Positions 16,826-25,605 of a DNA stretch of 64,000 nt are shown piece after piece (the stretch's first letter is position 1; each line of letters begins with the position of its first letter). The notes under the pieces are model-generated. The model searched no databases, was not told the DNA's origin, and was given only the letters and a program-made list of their open reading frames with translations. Made by a program: the position numbers and the translations under genes. The DNA comes from Kitasatospora sp. NBC_01266 (GTDB lineage Bacteria > Actinomycetota > Actinomycetes > Streptomycetales > Streptomycetaceae), in NCBI RefSeq assembly GCF_036242395.1, contig NZ_CP108458.1:8122001-8186000 (forward strand), read 5' to 3'.

Positions 16826-18031
16826 GTGGAAACGACGCACGCATCGACCGGTACCTCGACGGATGCCACCGGCAGTCGCCTGCTCAAGGCGGCGAACGGC
16901 TGGTGGTTCCTCGGTGACGGTGGGGTCGCCCGGCTGCGCCCCGCGCAGGTGTCCCCGGACGGCGTGCTGCTGCCCGCCGCCGAGCAGTACCTGCAGGACG
17001 CCGGGCTCTACGAGAGCAAGCCGTTCAGCTCCTACTCACTGACCGTGCTGACCAGCACCGACTGCAACCTGGGCTGCGGGTACTGCTTCCAGAACACCGC
17101 GCAGGACCCCAAGGGCGGTGACCGGCCGCCGCGCATCGCCCATTCCCGTCTCACCTCCGAAATGATCACCTCGGTACTGGACTTCACCCGGGCGCGGATG
17201 ACCGAAGGCGGCTTCCGCAAGCTCGCGGTGATGCTGTTCGGCGGCGAGCCGCTGCTCAATCCGCGCGGGGCGCGTGAACTGCTGCGCCGGGCAGCGGATT
17301 TGGGTGAGCTCACGGCGAGCATGGTGTCCAACGGCACCCTGCTCACCCCGCTGATCGCCAAGGACCTCAGTGCGGCCGGTCTGCGCTCGGTCCAGATCAC
17401 CTTCGACGGTGACAAGGACGAACACGACGCGATCCGGGTGCGGCGCTCCGGTGGTGGCACCTTCGACGTGATCATCAGCAATGTGGCGAAGGCGATGGCC
17501 GCCGCCCCCTCGCTCCGCTGGCACCTGCGGGTCAACGTCTCGCACCTCAACCGGCACGGCATGGACGACCTGGTCGAGCGACTGGCCGGCAGCCTCGACA
17601 CGGCCCGCTGCGGCCTGAACTTCTCGCTGGTCGGTGACATCGGGGTCGGCTACGGCAACGAGCTCGCCTACGGCGGCGAGTTGGCCCAGGAGTTCGCCCG
17701 CTGGCACGCCCGAGCCCTGGATCTGGGCTTCGCGGTCTCCCGGCCGCGCGCCAACCGCGGCTGCCAGGCCTGCAGTTACAAGGACGGCAAGTACGGCGCG
17801 GTGGTCAACGCCGATGGTGTGCTCTCGAGTTGCTGGGAGACCGCAGGCCGGCCGGGCTGGGAGGTCGGCAGCATCGCCGACGGCTACCTCTCCCACGAGG
17901 AGACCGAGGGGCGCTGGATCTCCTGCAGCGACCAGTACGAGTACGGCGAGAACGCGGTGGGGCTGAGCTCCTTCCAGGACGAGGTCGACGCCATCCTGCT
18001 CGACCAGTTGAACAGCTCCGGCCGGCTCTGA
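16826..18031 (+). CDS. Radical SAM/SPASM peptide maturase
   Basis: 401 residues. The N-terminal 60 residues resemble a peptide-recognition (RRE-like) region followed by LYESKPFSSYSLTV. The cluster motif CNLGCGYC (CxxxCxxC, about residue 80) is followed by MLFGGEPLLNP and SNGTLL. The C-terminal third has SPASM-type cysteines: GCQAC (about 313-317), SSCWE (about 333) and ISCSD (about 370), enough for two auxiliary clusters. GTG start with GAGGAGA about 6 nt upstream. It lies directly after the WCIxH repeat precursor. In this family Cys-containing cores commonly become sactionine-type thioethers, while Trp-containing cores may be cross-linked through the indole. Both residues are adjacent in every core. 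Confidence 0.9.
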   Translation: METTHASTGTSTDATGSRLLKAANGWWFLGDGGVARLRPAQVSPDGVLLPAAEQYLQDAGLYESKPFSSYSLTVLTSTDCNLGCGYCFQNTAQDPKGGDRPPRIAHSRLTSEMITSVLDFTRARMTEGGFRKLAVMLFGGEPLLNPRGARELLRRAADLGELTASMVSNGTLLTPLIAKDLSAAGLRSVQITFDGDKDEHDAIRVRRSGGGTFDVIISNVAKAMAAAPSLRWHLRVNVSHLNRHGMDDLVERLAGSLDTARCGLNFSLVGDIGVGYGNELAYGGELAQEFARWHARALDLGFAVSRPRANRGCQACSYKDGKYGAVVNADGVLSSCWETAGRPGWEVGSIADGYLSHEETEGRWISCSDQYEYGENAVGLSSFQDEVDAILLDQLNSSGRL

Positions 18032-18057
18032 GGCCCGGCCCGTCTCGGAGGTGTGCC

Positions 18058-19329
18058 ATGGCTGATCCCGGGGTGCTGCGGGTGAACCGGGACTTCCGGC
18101 GCTACTGGGTGGGCACGGCGTTGTCCATGCTGGGCTCCCAGATGTCGCTGATCGCCTTCCCGTTGCTGGTCCTGTCGATGCACGGCGGTGCGGCGCAGGC
18201 CGGCCTGGTGGCCTCCTGCTCGCTGGTCACCCGGATGCTCTTCCGGTTGCCCGCAGGGCAGTTGGCCGACCGGGTGGACCGCCGCCGGCTGATGCTCGGC
18301 GCCGACCTGGTCCGCCTGGCGACGGTGGGCAGTATCCCGCTGACCGCCGGCCTCGGCGCGTTGGGGTATCCGCAGCTGCTGGTGGTCGCGCTGGTCGAGG
18401 GTGTCGCCACCTCGGTGTTCAGCCCGGCGAGCACCATCGCGGTGCGTGACGTGGTGGCCGAGGAGCACCTGGCGGACGCGTTGGCGAAGAGTCAGGCAGC
18501 CTCGGCGACCGCCTCGCTGATCGGGCCGTTCCTCGGCGGCTGGCTCTTCACCGTCGACCGGATCCTGCCGTTCACCGCCGATGCCGCCTCCTACGCCGTC
18601 TCGGCGTTCCTGCTGTGGCGGATGGTCACCCGGCCGGCGGAGCGCGACGCTGCCGCCACCACCGACCGCAGTGTGACGGCCGGGCTGCGCTGGCTGGTCA
18701 GGCAGCCGGCCCTGCTGCGGGCGCTGGCCTTCGGCGCGCTGCTCAACCTGGTCGCCTCGGCCGCCGAGGTGGCGATGGTGGTGACGCTGCGCACCACCGG
18801 CACCGGCGGCACCGCCATCGGGTTGGTGATGGCCTGCGCGGGCGTCGGCGCGGTGCTCGGCTCGCTCGCCGCCGCGCGGGTGCTGAAGCTGCTGACGCCA
18901 GGTCAACTCTTCCTCGTCATCGGCGTGGTCTGGTCACTGGGCCTCGCCTCGTTCGCCGCCACCCAGCGTCCGTGGGTGCTCGGGCCGGTGCTGGTGGTGC
19001 TGATCCTGTTGACGCCGCCGTGCGGGATCGTGGTCGGCCAGGCCGTGCTGAGCCAGTCGCCCCGGGAACTGCTCGGCCGGGTGAGCACGGCGACCAACCT
19101 GGTGATCGCCGGGCTGGCCGCGCTCGGCCCCATGCTGACCGGCGTGGCGCTGCAGGGGATCGGGATCTCCCGGACCTGGCTGGCGCTGGCGGTGATCGTG
19201 GCGGTCTCGACGGCGTTCGCCGCCGTCCCGATGCTGCGCACCACCGCGCTCACCGAGCCCGGGTCGGCGCAGCGGCCGCTGGACGCCGACCCGGCCGGCG
19301 ACACCCCGTCCGCCGCGGCGACCGCCTGA
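18058..19329 (+). CDS. MFS exporter
   Basis: 423 residues with about 12 hydrophobic segments. The loop 2 signature LPAGQLADRVDRRRLMLGAD is a clear MFS motif of the drug-exporter type (MFS_3/enterobactin-exporter-like). ATG start with GGAGG upstream, 26 nt after the radical SAM stop, so it is in the same operon. Likely job: exporting the mature peptide and giving self-protection. The C-terminal 30 residues are polar, cytoplasmic and low complexity. Confidence 0.88.
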   Translation: MADPGVLRVNRDFRRYWVGTALSMLGSQMSLIAFPLLVLSMHGGAAQAGLVASCSLVTRMLFRLPAGQLADRVDRRRLMLGADLVRLATVGSIPLTAGLGALGYPQLLVVALVEGVATSVFSPASTIAVRDVVAEEHLADALAKSQAASATASLIGPFLGGWLFTVDRILPFTADAASYAVSAFLLWRMVTRPAERDAAATTDRSVTAGLRWLVRQPALLRALAFGALLNLVASAAEVAMVVTLRTTGTGGTAIGLVMACAGVGAVLGSLAAARVLKLLTPGQLFLVIGVVWSLGLASFAATQRPWVLGPVLVVLILLTPPCGIVVGQAVLSQSPRELLGRVSTATNLVIAGLAALGPMLTGVALQGIGISRTWLALAVIVAVSTAFAAVPMLRTTALTEPGSAQRPLDADPAGDTPSAAATA

Positions 19330-19467
19330 TCCGCCGACGGCCTGGCCTGACCCGGCAACCGGCTGACCTGCCGACCCGCCGACCCGCCGACCGCCTGACC
19401 CGGCCCGACCACGGCCGGGGCGGCGGCCGTTGGCACACCCGTACCTCGACTCAGGACAGCGCAGCGC

Positions 19468-21642
19468 ATGACCGCATCCCGACCCACGACAGGGCAGAGC
19501 ATGACCGCATCGATCGAGTACCCGGCCGCGGCCCGCGCCGACCTGGTCGAGGAACTGCACGGACACCAGGTCGCCGACCCGTACCGCTGGCTGGAGGACG
19601 AGCACGACCCGCGGACCGCCGAGTGGTCCGCGGCGCAGCAGGAGCTGTTCCGCCACCGCCGGGCGGCCTGGCCGGCCGAGCCGGTGCTCCGCCGCCGGCT
19701 CGCCGAACTGCTCGACACCGGCGCCCGGTCCTCGCCGAGGGTCTGCGGGCCGTGGCAGCTGCGCACCCGCCGGGCGCCGGGCCGGGACCTGCCGGTCATC
19801 GAGGCCCGCACCGAGCGCGACGCCCCGGCCCGCACGGTCTTCGACCCGCTGGTCCTGGACCCGTCCGGCGCCACCGTGCTGGACGAGTGGACACCGTCCT
19901 GGGAGGGCGCCGCGATCGCCGTACAGACCTCCACCGGTGGCACCGAGGACTCCGTGCTGCGGGTGCTGGACACCGCCACCGGCGCGGTGCTCGACGGACC
20001 GATCGACCGGCTGCGCCGCTCCACCATCGCCTGGCTGCCGGGCGGCCGAGGCTTCTACTACATCCGGCGGGCGGCCCCCGGGGCGATCCCGGGCGAGGAG
20101 CGCTACCACCGGCGGGTCTACCTGCACCTGGTGGGCACCGATCCGGCCGAGGACCGGCTGATCTTCGGCGAGGGTCGGGAGAAGACGCAGTACTACGAGG
20201 TCGCCACCACCCCCGACGGCCGCTGGCTCACCCTCACCGCCAGCAGCGGGGCCTCGCCGCGCACCGACGTGTGGCTCGCCGACCTCACCGCGAGCTCTCC
20301 GGAACACCCGCTGCTGCGTCCGGTCCAGGAAGGCGTCGAGGCCAGGACCGAGATCCGGCTGCGGCCCGGCGCCGGGCCCGACGGCGAGCTGTTCCTGCGG
20401 ACCACGCGGGACGCGCCGCGCGGCCGGATCGAGCGGGCCACCCCGGCCGATCCGGCCGCGCGCACGGTCCTGGTCGCCGAGGATCCGCAGGCCGTGGTGG
20501 TGGGGTTCGTGGTGCTGGACGGACCCGAACTGCCGCGTCCACTCGCCCTGGTGAGCAGGATCCGGCACGCGCTGAGCGAGATCACCGTGCACGATCTGGC
20601 CACCGGTGAGCAGCTGGGCGAGGTCGGCCTGCCCGGCCCCGGCGCGGTCGGACCACTGCTGGTCGGCTCCGACCCCGGGCACGACCTGTGGTTCCGCTAC
20701 AGCGACTTCGTCACCCCCTCGAAGATCCTGCACTACGACGCCCGGACCGGCCGGACCGAGTCCTGGGACTCCGCCGAGCGGTTACCGGCAGGCCGCCGCG
20801 ACACGGAGGTGACGGTCCGTCAAATGACGTACCCGGCAAGGGATGGAACCGAGATCCGGGTGTTCCTGGTATCGCCGACCGGCCGCCCCGACCACCCGCG
20901 TCCGACGATCATCACCGGCTACGGAGGGTTCGGCGCCTCGATCGTGCCCGAGTACGCGCCCCAGGCGGTGGCCTGGGCCCGGGCCGGCGGGGTCTACGCC
21001 TTCGCCTGCCTGCGCGGCGGCGGGGAGGAAGGCGAGCAGTGGCACCGGGCCGGCCGGCGCGAGCACAAACCGAACACCTTCGACGACCTCGACGCGGCCG
21101 CCGACTGGCTGCTCGCGGCCGGCTGGGCGGCACCCGGGCAGCTGGGCCTGTGCGGCAGCTCCAACGGCGGGCTGACGGTGGGTGCGGCGCTCACCCGCAG
21201 CCCGGAGAAGTACGCGGCGGTGGTCGCCCTCGGCCCGCTGCTCGACATGGTCCGCTACGAGCACTCCGGGATGGGCCCGAGCTGGCGCGAGGAGTACGGC
21301 AGCGCCGCCGACCCGGTCGAACTGGGCTGGCTGCTCGGCTACTCGCCGTACCACCGGGTGCGCGAGGGAGTCCGGTACCCCGCCGTGCTGCTCGGCGCGG
21401 CCGACGGGGACACCCGGGTCGACCCGCTGCACGCACGGAAGATGTGCGCCGCGCTGCAGCACGCGGCGCTGACGGGCGGCGGCGGCCCGGTGCTGCTGCG
21501 GGTGGAGCGCGGGGTCGGCCACGGCATCCGCGGTGTGGCCAGCACGGCCGAAATCCTCGCCGACGTCCACTCCTTTCTCGCCGAACAGCTCGGGCTCGCC
21601 TTCGACCCCGGGCGCGAACCCACCTTGGAGGCAGCCCGGTGA
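19468..21642 (+). CDS. Prolyl oligopeptidase (S9A)
   Basis: 724 residues from this ATG, or 713 from a second ATG at 19501; the two starts sit in near-duplicate sequence (gcATGACCGCATC), and neither has a strong ribosome site. The N-terminal YPAAARADLVEELHGH and DPYRWLEDEHDP are the S9A signature; a beta-propeller region follows (about 80-430), then the alpha/beta hydrolase. Catalytic Ser is in CGSSNGGL (about 568), Asp in DGDTRVDP (about 650) and His in GVGHGIRG (about 690). No signal peptide, so it is cytosolic. S9A enzymes cut short peptides after Pro, and one fungal member also macrocyclises amatoxin precursors. The adjacent precursor has Pro just before every WCIxH core and, in seven units, three residues after it. 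A role as core-excising protease is a strong inference. Confidence 0.9.
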   Translation: MTASRPTTGQSMTASIEYPAAARADLVEELHGHQVADPYRWLEDEHDPRTAEWSAAQQELFRHRRAAWPAEPVLRRRLAELLDTGARSSPRVCGPWQLRTRRAPGRDLPVIEARTERDAPARTVFDPLVLDPSGATVLDEWTPSWEGAAIAVQTSTGGTEDSVLRVLDTATGAVLDGPIDRLRRSTIAWLPGGRGFYYIRRAAPGAIPGEERYHRRVYLHLVGTDPAEDRLIFGEGREKTQYYEVATTPDGRWLTLTASSGASPRTDVWLADLTASSPEHPLLRPVQEGVEARTEIRLRPGAGPDGELFLRTTRDAPRGRIERATPADPAARTVLVAEDPQAVVVGFVVLDGPELPRPLALVSRIRHALSEITVHDLATGEQLGEVGLPGPGAVGPLLVGSDPGHDLWFRYSDFVTPSKILHYDARTGRTESWDSAERLPAGRRDTEVTVRQMTYPARDGTEIRVFLVSPTGRPDHPRPTIITGYGGFGASIVPEYAPQAVAWARAGGVYAFACLRGGGEEGEQWHRAGRREHKPNTFDDLDAAADWLLAAGWAAPGQLGLCGSSNGGLTVGAALTRSPEKYAAVVALGPLLDMVRYEHSGMGPSWREEYGSAADPVELGWLLGYSPYHRVREGVRYPAVLLGAADGDTRVDPLHARKMCAALQHAALTGGGGPVLLRVERGVGHGIRGVASTAEILADVHSFLAEQLGLAFDPGREPTLEAAR

Positions 21643-22844
21643 ACGTCCTGCTCTGCCCGCTGGCCGACCCCGGCTACCGCTATTCGAGCATCGCGGTCGG
21701 CCTGGAGCTGCGCCGCCGCGGCCACGCCGTCCGGATCCTGGAGCCGGCTCCGGGCCTGCCGCCGATCACCCCGCCGGACCTCGATCCCTGCCTGGTGCAC
21801 GACCTGGTCGACCCGCGCACCTTCCGGGTCGGCCGCTGGTTCCTGCACGGGCTGCCGCAGTTCCAGGCCGTGGTCCGGGCGGCCCGCGAGACCAGGGCCG
21901 AGGTGCTGGTGACCTCGCTGCTCTGCCACGGAGCCCTGCTGGCGGCCGAGTTCCTGGACCTTCCGGTGGTCGTCCTGGGGCTGGCCGCGCACCTGTGGCC
22001 CTACCAGGCGCAGTTGCCCGGCGAGCCGGCCGGTCCCGAGTTGCAGCGCGAGTGGCGGCTGGGTGAGACCGGCAAGGCGTACCAGCAGGCCCGCGAGGCG
22101 GCCGAACTCCCGCCGCGCGACGACCGCGCGCCGCAGGCCGTGCTCTCCGGCAGCGCGCTGCTGCTGCGCGGTGATCCGGCGTTCGAGGAGCCCGGGGCCG
22201 TACTGCCGGACGGCATCCGGCACGTCGGCCCGTGCTGGTGGGAGCCCGCGGCACCGCCGTCCGAACTCGGCGAGATCGACGAGCGGATCCGGCGGGTCGG
22301 CAAGCCCGTCGTCTACGTGCACCTGGGGCGCAGCTTCGGCGGGACCAGCCTCTGGCCCTGGCTGAACGAGACCTTCCGGGACGGCCCGTTCCAGGCCGTG
22401 GTGGAACTCGGCCGCTCCGGCGCGGCGCAACCGGACCAGGGGACGGACATCCTGGTGGTGCGCAAGCCGTGGATGTCGCCGCTGGTCGACCGGGCCGACG
22501 TCGTGCTGACCAATGCCACCACGTCGCCGGTGCTCGCCGCACTGCTCGGCGGGCGCCCGCTGCTGGTGGCGCCCGCCGGGGGAGAGCAGCTCGTGCTCGG
22601 CGAGGCCTGCGTGCGAGCCGGTCTGGCCCTGCGGCTGCCGACCGCCGGCGGCTCGGGGAGCGGCGCGGACGGCGCGGAGAGTCAGCACGCCGGCGCGGTG
22701 AGTGGTCGCGGCGGCGGTTCGGAGCTGATCGCCGCGGTGCTGGCGGACCGCTCGATCGCCGACCGGGTGCGGCAGGTCGGCGAGCGGCTGCGGCAGTCGA
22801 AGAGCGAGGCGGTGGCGGCCGACGCCGTCGAGGCCGCCTGCTGA
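21639..22844 (+). CDS. GT1-family glycosyltransferase
   Basis: 401 residues with a GT-B fold: N-terminal MNVLLCPLADPGYRYSSIAVG, middle YVHLGRSFGG, and a C-terminal donor-site-like region (RKPWMSPLVDRADVVLTNATTSPVLAALLGGRPLLVAP). This matches macroglycosyltransferase/UGT-type natural-product enzymes. A Gly/Ser-rich insert (GGSGSGADGAESQHAG) interrupts the last helix region. GTG start overlaps the peptidase stop (GTGA), with GGAGG 8 nt upstream. As the last gene of the repeat-precursor operon it may glycosylate the released peptide, which would make the product a glycosylated RiPP. Sugar donor unknown. Confidence 0.8.
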   Translation: MNVLLCPLADPGYRYSSIAVGLELRRRGHAVRILEPAPGLPPITPPDLDPCLVHDLVDPRTFRVGRWFLHGLPQFQAVVRAARETRAEVLVTSLLCHGALLAAEFLDLPVVVLGLAAHLWPYQAQLPGEPAGPELQREWRLGETGKAYQQAREAAELPPRDDRAPQAVLSGSALLLRGDPAFEEPGAVLPDGIRHVGPCWWEPAAPPSELGEIDERIRRVGKPVVYVHLGRSFGGTSLWPWLNETFRDGPFQAVVELGRSGAAQPDQGTDILVVRKPWMSPLVDRADVVLTNATTSPVLAALLGGRPLLVAPAGGEQLVLGEACVRAGLALRLPTAGGSGSGADGAESQHAGAVSGRGGGSELIAAVLADRSIADRVRQVGERLRQSKSEAVAADAVEAAC

Positions 22845-22862
22845 TCCGCGCTCCTGCTACCG

Positions 22863-22899
22863 ACGACCGGGTGGGCCCTGTGGGGTGCCACCCGGTCGT
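22863..22899 (+). terminator. Terminator of the repeat-precursor operon
   Basis: Perfect 12-bp stem, ACGACCGGGTGG (22863-22874) with CCACCCGGTCGT (22888-22899), 13-nt loop, 18 nt after the glycosyltransferase stop. It is followed by a 330-nt gap before the next gene that shows only the palindromes at 23100-23122. Confidence 0.8.
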
Positions 22900-23099
22900 T
22901 CCGCTGTTCCGGGCCGCGCTTCCGGTGGCCTGTTCCGGCGCCGTTCTTCCGGTCGCCGCCGCTCGGATGCCGGTCGCCGGATGAGCGGTGTTGGCGTCGC
23001 CCGCAGCGGCCGTGCATGATTGACGCGGCGTCAGACTGCTTCACCAGAACGACACATGGCCTTCCTGACGGTTTGGGCGATTTGTGCCAGCGGTGCCTT

Positions 23100-23122
23100 G
23101 CTGCATGCAGCATGCTGCATGC
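23100..23122. promoter_or_regulatory. Nested palindromes, possible operator
   Basis: Two overlapping perfect 12-bp palindromes, GCTGCATGCAGC (23100-23111) and GCAGCATGCTGC (23107-23118), followed by a further GCATGC (23117-23122). They lie 112 nt upstream of a small secreted peptide gene in otherwise non-coding DNA. A repressor or activator site for the peptide/SARP unit is plausible; no known operator was recognised. Confidence 0.4.
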
Positions 23123-23233
23123 CAGATGGTCTTGGCCCGTACCGAGTGAGGCGGCAGTCTTCAGCCATCGACGGATTCCCGGGGCTCTCCCGGTTGACTT
23201 CCGCGTTCCTGACCCATGAACCAAGGAGAGAAC

Positions 23234-23428
23234 ATGCCGGCAGCCCGCAAGCTGGTCATGGTTGCCGCCGCCTTCCTGGTGGCCTTCGTCCTGCCGGCTG
23301 TGAGCGCCCAAGCGATCACGGCACGGCCGGGCCCTGCCGCGGTGACCGAGACCGCGTTCGGGTCGACCGGAACCGAGTCCGGGGTGACCGGCCAGATCCT
23401 GAACGTGGACACCGGCTGGGGGCACTGA
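23234..23428 (+). CDS. Small secreted peptide
   Basis: 64 residues. A Sec signal is clear: basic MPAARK, hydrophobic LVMVAAAFLVAFVLPAV, and a likely cut after SAQA (about 30). The mature part is about 35 residues, has no Cys, and ends NVDTGWGH. AAGGAGAG lies 5 nt before the ATG; an earlier ATG at 23216 would bury that site. It is followed 2 nt later by a small membrane protein gene and then a SARP regulator. Function not recognised; a signal or pheromone peptide for the regulator is one idea. Confidence 0.62.
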   Translation: MPAARKLVMVAAAFLVAFVLPAVSAQAITARPGPAAVTETAFGSTGTESGVTGQILNVDTGWGH

Positions 23429-23430
23429 GC

Positions 23431-23670
23431 GTGGCCCCGCGCGAGCTGCCCGGCCCGGACTCCGGAGCGGAGCAGCTGCGGTTGGCCTTGGCGCTCGCCC
23501 TGGCGGCGGCCGGTGGGGCACTGGTGGCGGCGGCGCTCCGGGGCCACCGGGCGCGGCTCCAGCTGCGCCGGGCCATCGAGGTGCTGGCCGAGCCCGTGCC
23601 GCCCGAACTCCGCCCCGCCCCGGCCCGGCCCGCGCCGCCCGATGCCTGGTGGGGGCCGGGGTGGCCGTGA
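23431..23670 (+). CDS. Small single-pass membrane protein
   Basis: 79 residues from a GTG two nt after the secreted-peptide stop. One membrane segment (about 18-38, LRLALALALAAAGGALVAAAL) is followed by a basic stretch (RGHRARLQLRR) and a Pro/Trp-rich end (PPDAWWGPGWP). The close spacing suggests co-translation with the secreted peptide. No homologue recognised. Start is uncertain because no clear ribosome site is seen. Confidence 0.5.
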   Translation: MAPRELPGPDSGAEQLRLALALALAAAGGALVAAALRGHRARLQLRRAIEVLAEPVPPELRPAPARPAPPDAWWGPGWP

Positions 23671-23754
23671 GACCCGGACATCGCCCGGGCCGACCCCGGT
23701 GGAACCAGGGTCTGTACGGCGCACTTGAGCGTTGATCCGAAGGAGGGAGATCCG

Positions 23755-25605
23755 ATGCTGGATCATATGGCTACCCCCCGACCTGTGTTGTCGAGCGGCC
23801 CCGCCACGGAGCGCGCCGGCGTGCGCTTCCGGGTGCTGGGAGAGCTGTCGGTGGAGGTCGGCGGACGACCACTGCCGCTCGGGCCGGTCAAGCAGCGACT
23901 CGTCCTCGGGGTGCTGCTCTGCCACCCCAACACGACCGTCTCGACCGAGCGGCTGACCGAGGCGCTCTGGGGCGGCGAGCCGCCCCGCTCGGCCCGCAAG
24001 AACCTGCAGGCCTACGTCTGCGGGCTGCGCAAACTCCTGGAGCTGCCGGGCGAACCGAGTCGGCTGGTCCACCAGGGCGCGGGCTACGTGCTGCGGGTCG
24101 GGCCGGTGGAGTCGGACCTGCTGCGGTTCGAGGAGCTCGCGCGGGCCGGGCGGCAGGCCGCGCGGCTGGGGGCGGGCGAGCACGCCGCCCGGCTGCTGCG
24201 GGAGGCGCTCGACCTCTGGACCGGCCCGCTGCTGGCCGATCTGAGCGGCTGCGAGGCGGTCGGCGCCGAGGCCGAGCGTCGCGAGGCGCGTCGGCTGGCG
24301 GTCTACGAGGACTGGGCCGAGGCCGAGTTGGAGCTGGGCCGGGCACCGGTGGTGGCCGAGGCGCTCGCCGAGGTGCTCGCCGAACACCCGCTGCGCGAGC
24401 GGCTCTGCGCCGCCCAGATGACGGCGCTGCACCGCTCCGGGCGGCAGAGCGAGGCACTGGGCCTGTACAACGACCTGCGCCAGTTGCTCGCCCGGCAGTT
24501 GGGCCTGCAGGTCAGCCCGGCCCTGGAGGCGCTCTACCGGTCGATGCTCGGTGGTCCGCCGCAGCCCGCGACCGCGCCCCGGCAGCGCACGGAGCGCACC
24601 GAGCGCGCGGTGACCCGCACCGACACGATCCTGCCGGCCGACCTGCCGGACTTCACCGGCCGGCAGTCCCAGGTCCGTGAACTGCTCACGGTGCTCGCCG
24701 GATCGGCCAGGACGGCCGTGGTCACCGGTCCGGTCGGCGTCGGCAAGACCACCCTCGCGGTGCACGTCGCGCACCGGCTGCAGCAGGAGTTCCCCGACGG
24801 GCGGATCACCGTGCGGATGAGCCGGGAGGACGGCTCGGCCCGGCCGCTCGGCCGGGTGCTCGCCGAACTCTGCCGCTTCGCCGGGCTGCTGGACACGGTC
24901 CCGGAGGACGAGGAGGAGGCCGCGGCGCTCTGGCGGTCCTGGCTGGCCCGGCACCGGGTCCTGCTGCTGCTGGACGACGCCCCGCACGAGGGCAGCATCC
25001 GCCAACTGCTGCCCGGCGCCGGGGCGAGCGCCGTGCTGGTCACCAGCCGCTGTCGGCTGGTGGGTCTGGGCCCGGTCCACCGGCTGGAGTTGGGGCCGTA
25101 CCCGGTCGGCGAGGCGGTCGACCTGCTCGGGCGGATCGCCGGTACCGCGCGGATCGCGGCGGACCGCCCGGCGGCGGAGCGGATCGCCACCGCGGTGGGC
25201 CTGCTGCCGCTGGCCATCCGGGTCTGCGGCTCCAAGCTGGCGGTGCTCCGCCAGCTCTCGCCGGCCGAGTACGCCACCCGGCTGGACGGCAGCCCGGCGC
25301 TGCTGGACGAGTTGGCGGCCGGTGACCTGGCCGTCCGCACCCGGCTGGCCTGCTGGTGGGGCGCGCTGCCCGAGGCCCTCCGGGCGGCCCTGCGCTCGCT
25401 CGGGCAACTCCCCTCGCCGCTCTTCACGTTGAACGAGGCGATGGCCGTCTTCGGCCAGGATGGGGAGGCGACCATGCGGGTGCTCGAGGGCCTGATCGAG
25501 AGCTGCGTGCTGGACTGCTCGTTCAGCGAGGTCTCCGCGCACGCCGCGCTCTACGAGGTGCCGCTGCTGACCCAGCTGTACGCGCGCGAGCAGGCCGCTA
25601 GCTGA
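23755..25605 (+). CDS. SARP-type regulator with NB-ARC domain (AfsR-like)
   Basis: 616 residues. Residues about 25-110 are an OmpR-like winged helix (RVLGELSVEVGGRPLPLGPVK, then LWGGEPPRSARKNLQAYV), 115-265 the bacterial transcriptional activator (BTAD) domain, and 290-600 an NB-ARC ATPase (FTGRQSQVREL, P-loop GPVGVGKTTL, LLLLDDAP, RLVGLGPVHRLELGP). The long AfsR TPR tail is missing. The start has an excellent site, AAGGAGGGAGATCCG-ATG. SARPs activate antibiotic clusters by binding heptamer repeats near -35. It lies between the repeat-RiPP operon and the peptide-aldehyde genes and could control either. Its 3' end overlaps the convergent transferase gene by 8 bp. Confidence 0.88.
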   Translation: MLDHMATPRPVLSSGPATERAGVRFRVLGELSVEVGGRPLPLGPVKQRLVLGVLLCHPNTTVSTERLTEALWGGEPPRSARKNLQAYVCGLRKLLELPGEPSRLVHQGAGYVLRVGPVESDLLRFEELARAGRQAARLGAGEHAARLLREALDLWTGPLLADLSGCEAVGAEAERREARRLAVYEDWAEAELELGRAPVVAEALAEVLAEHPLRERLCAAQMTALHRSGRQSEALGLYNDLRQLLARQLGLQVSPALEALYRSMLGGPPQPATAPRQRTERTERAVTRTDTILPADLPDFTGRQSQVRELLTVLAGSARTAVVTGPVGVGKTTLAVHVAHRLQQEFPDGRITVRMSREDGSARPLGRVLAELCRFAGLLDTVPEDEEEAAALWRSWLARHRVLLLLDDAPHEGSIRQLLPGAGASAVLVTSRCRLVGLGPVHRLELGPYPVGEAVDLLGRIAGTARIAADRPAAERIATAVGLLPLAIRVCGSKLAVLRQLSPAEYATRLDGSPALLDELAAGDLAVRTRLACWWGALPEALRAALRSLGQLPSPLFTLNEAMAVFGQDGEATMRVLEGLIESCVLDCSFSEVSAHAALYEVPLLTQLYAREQAAS

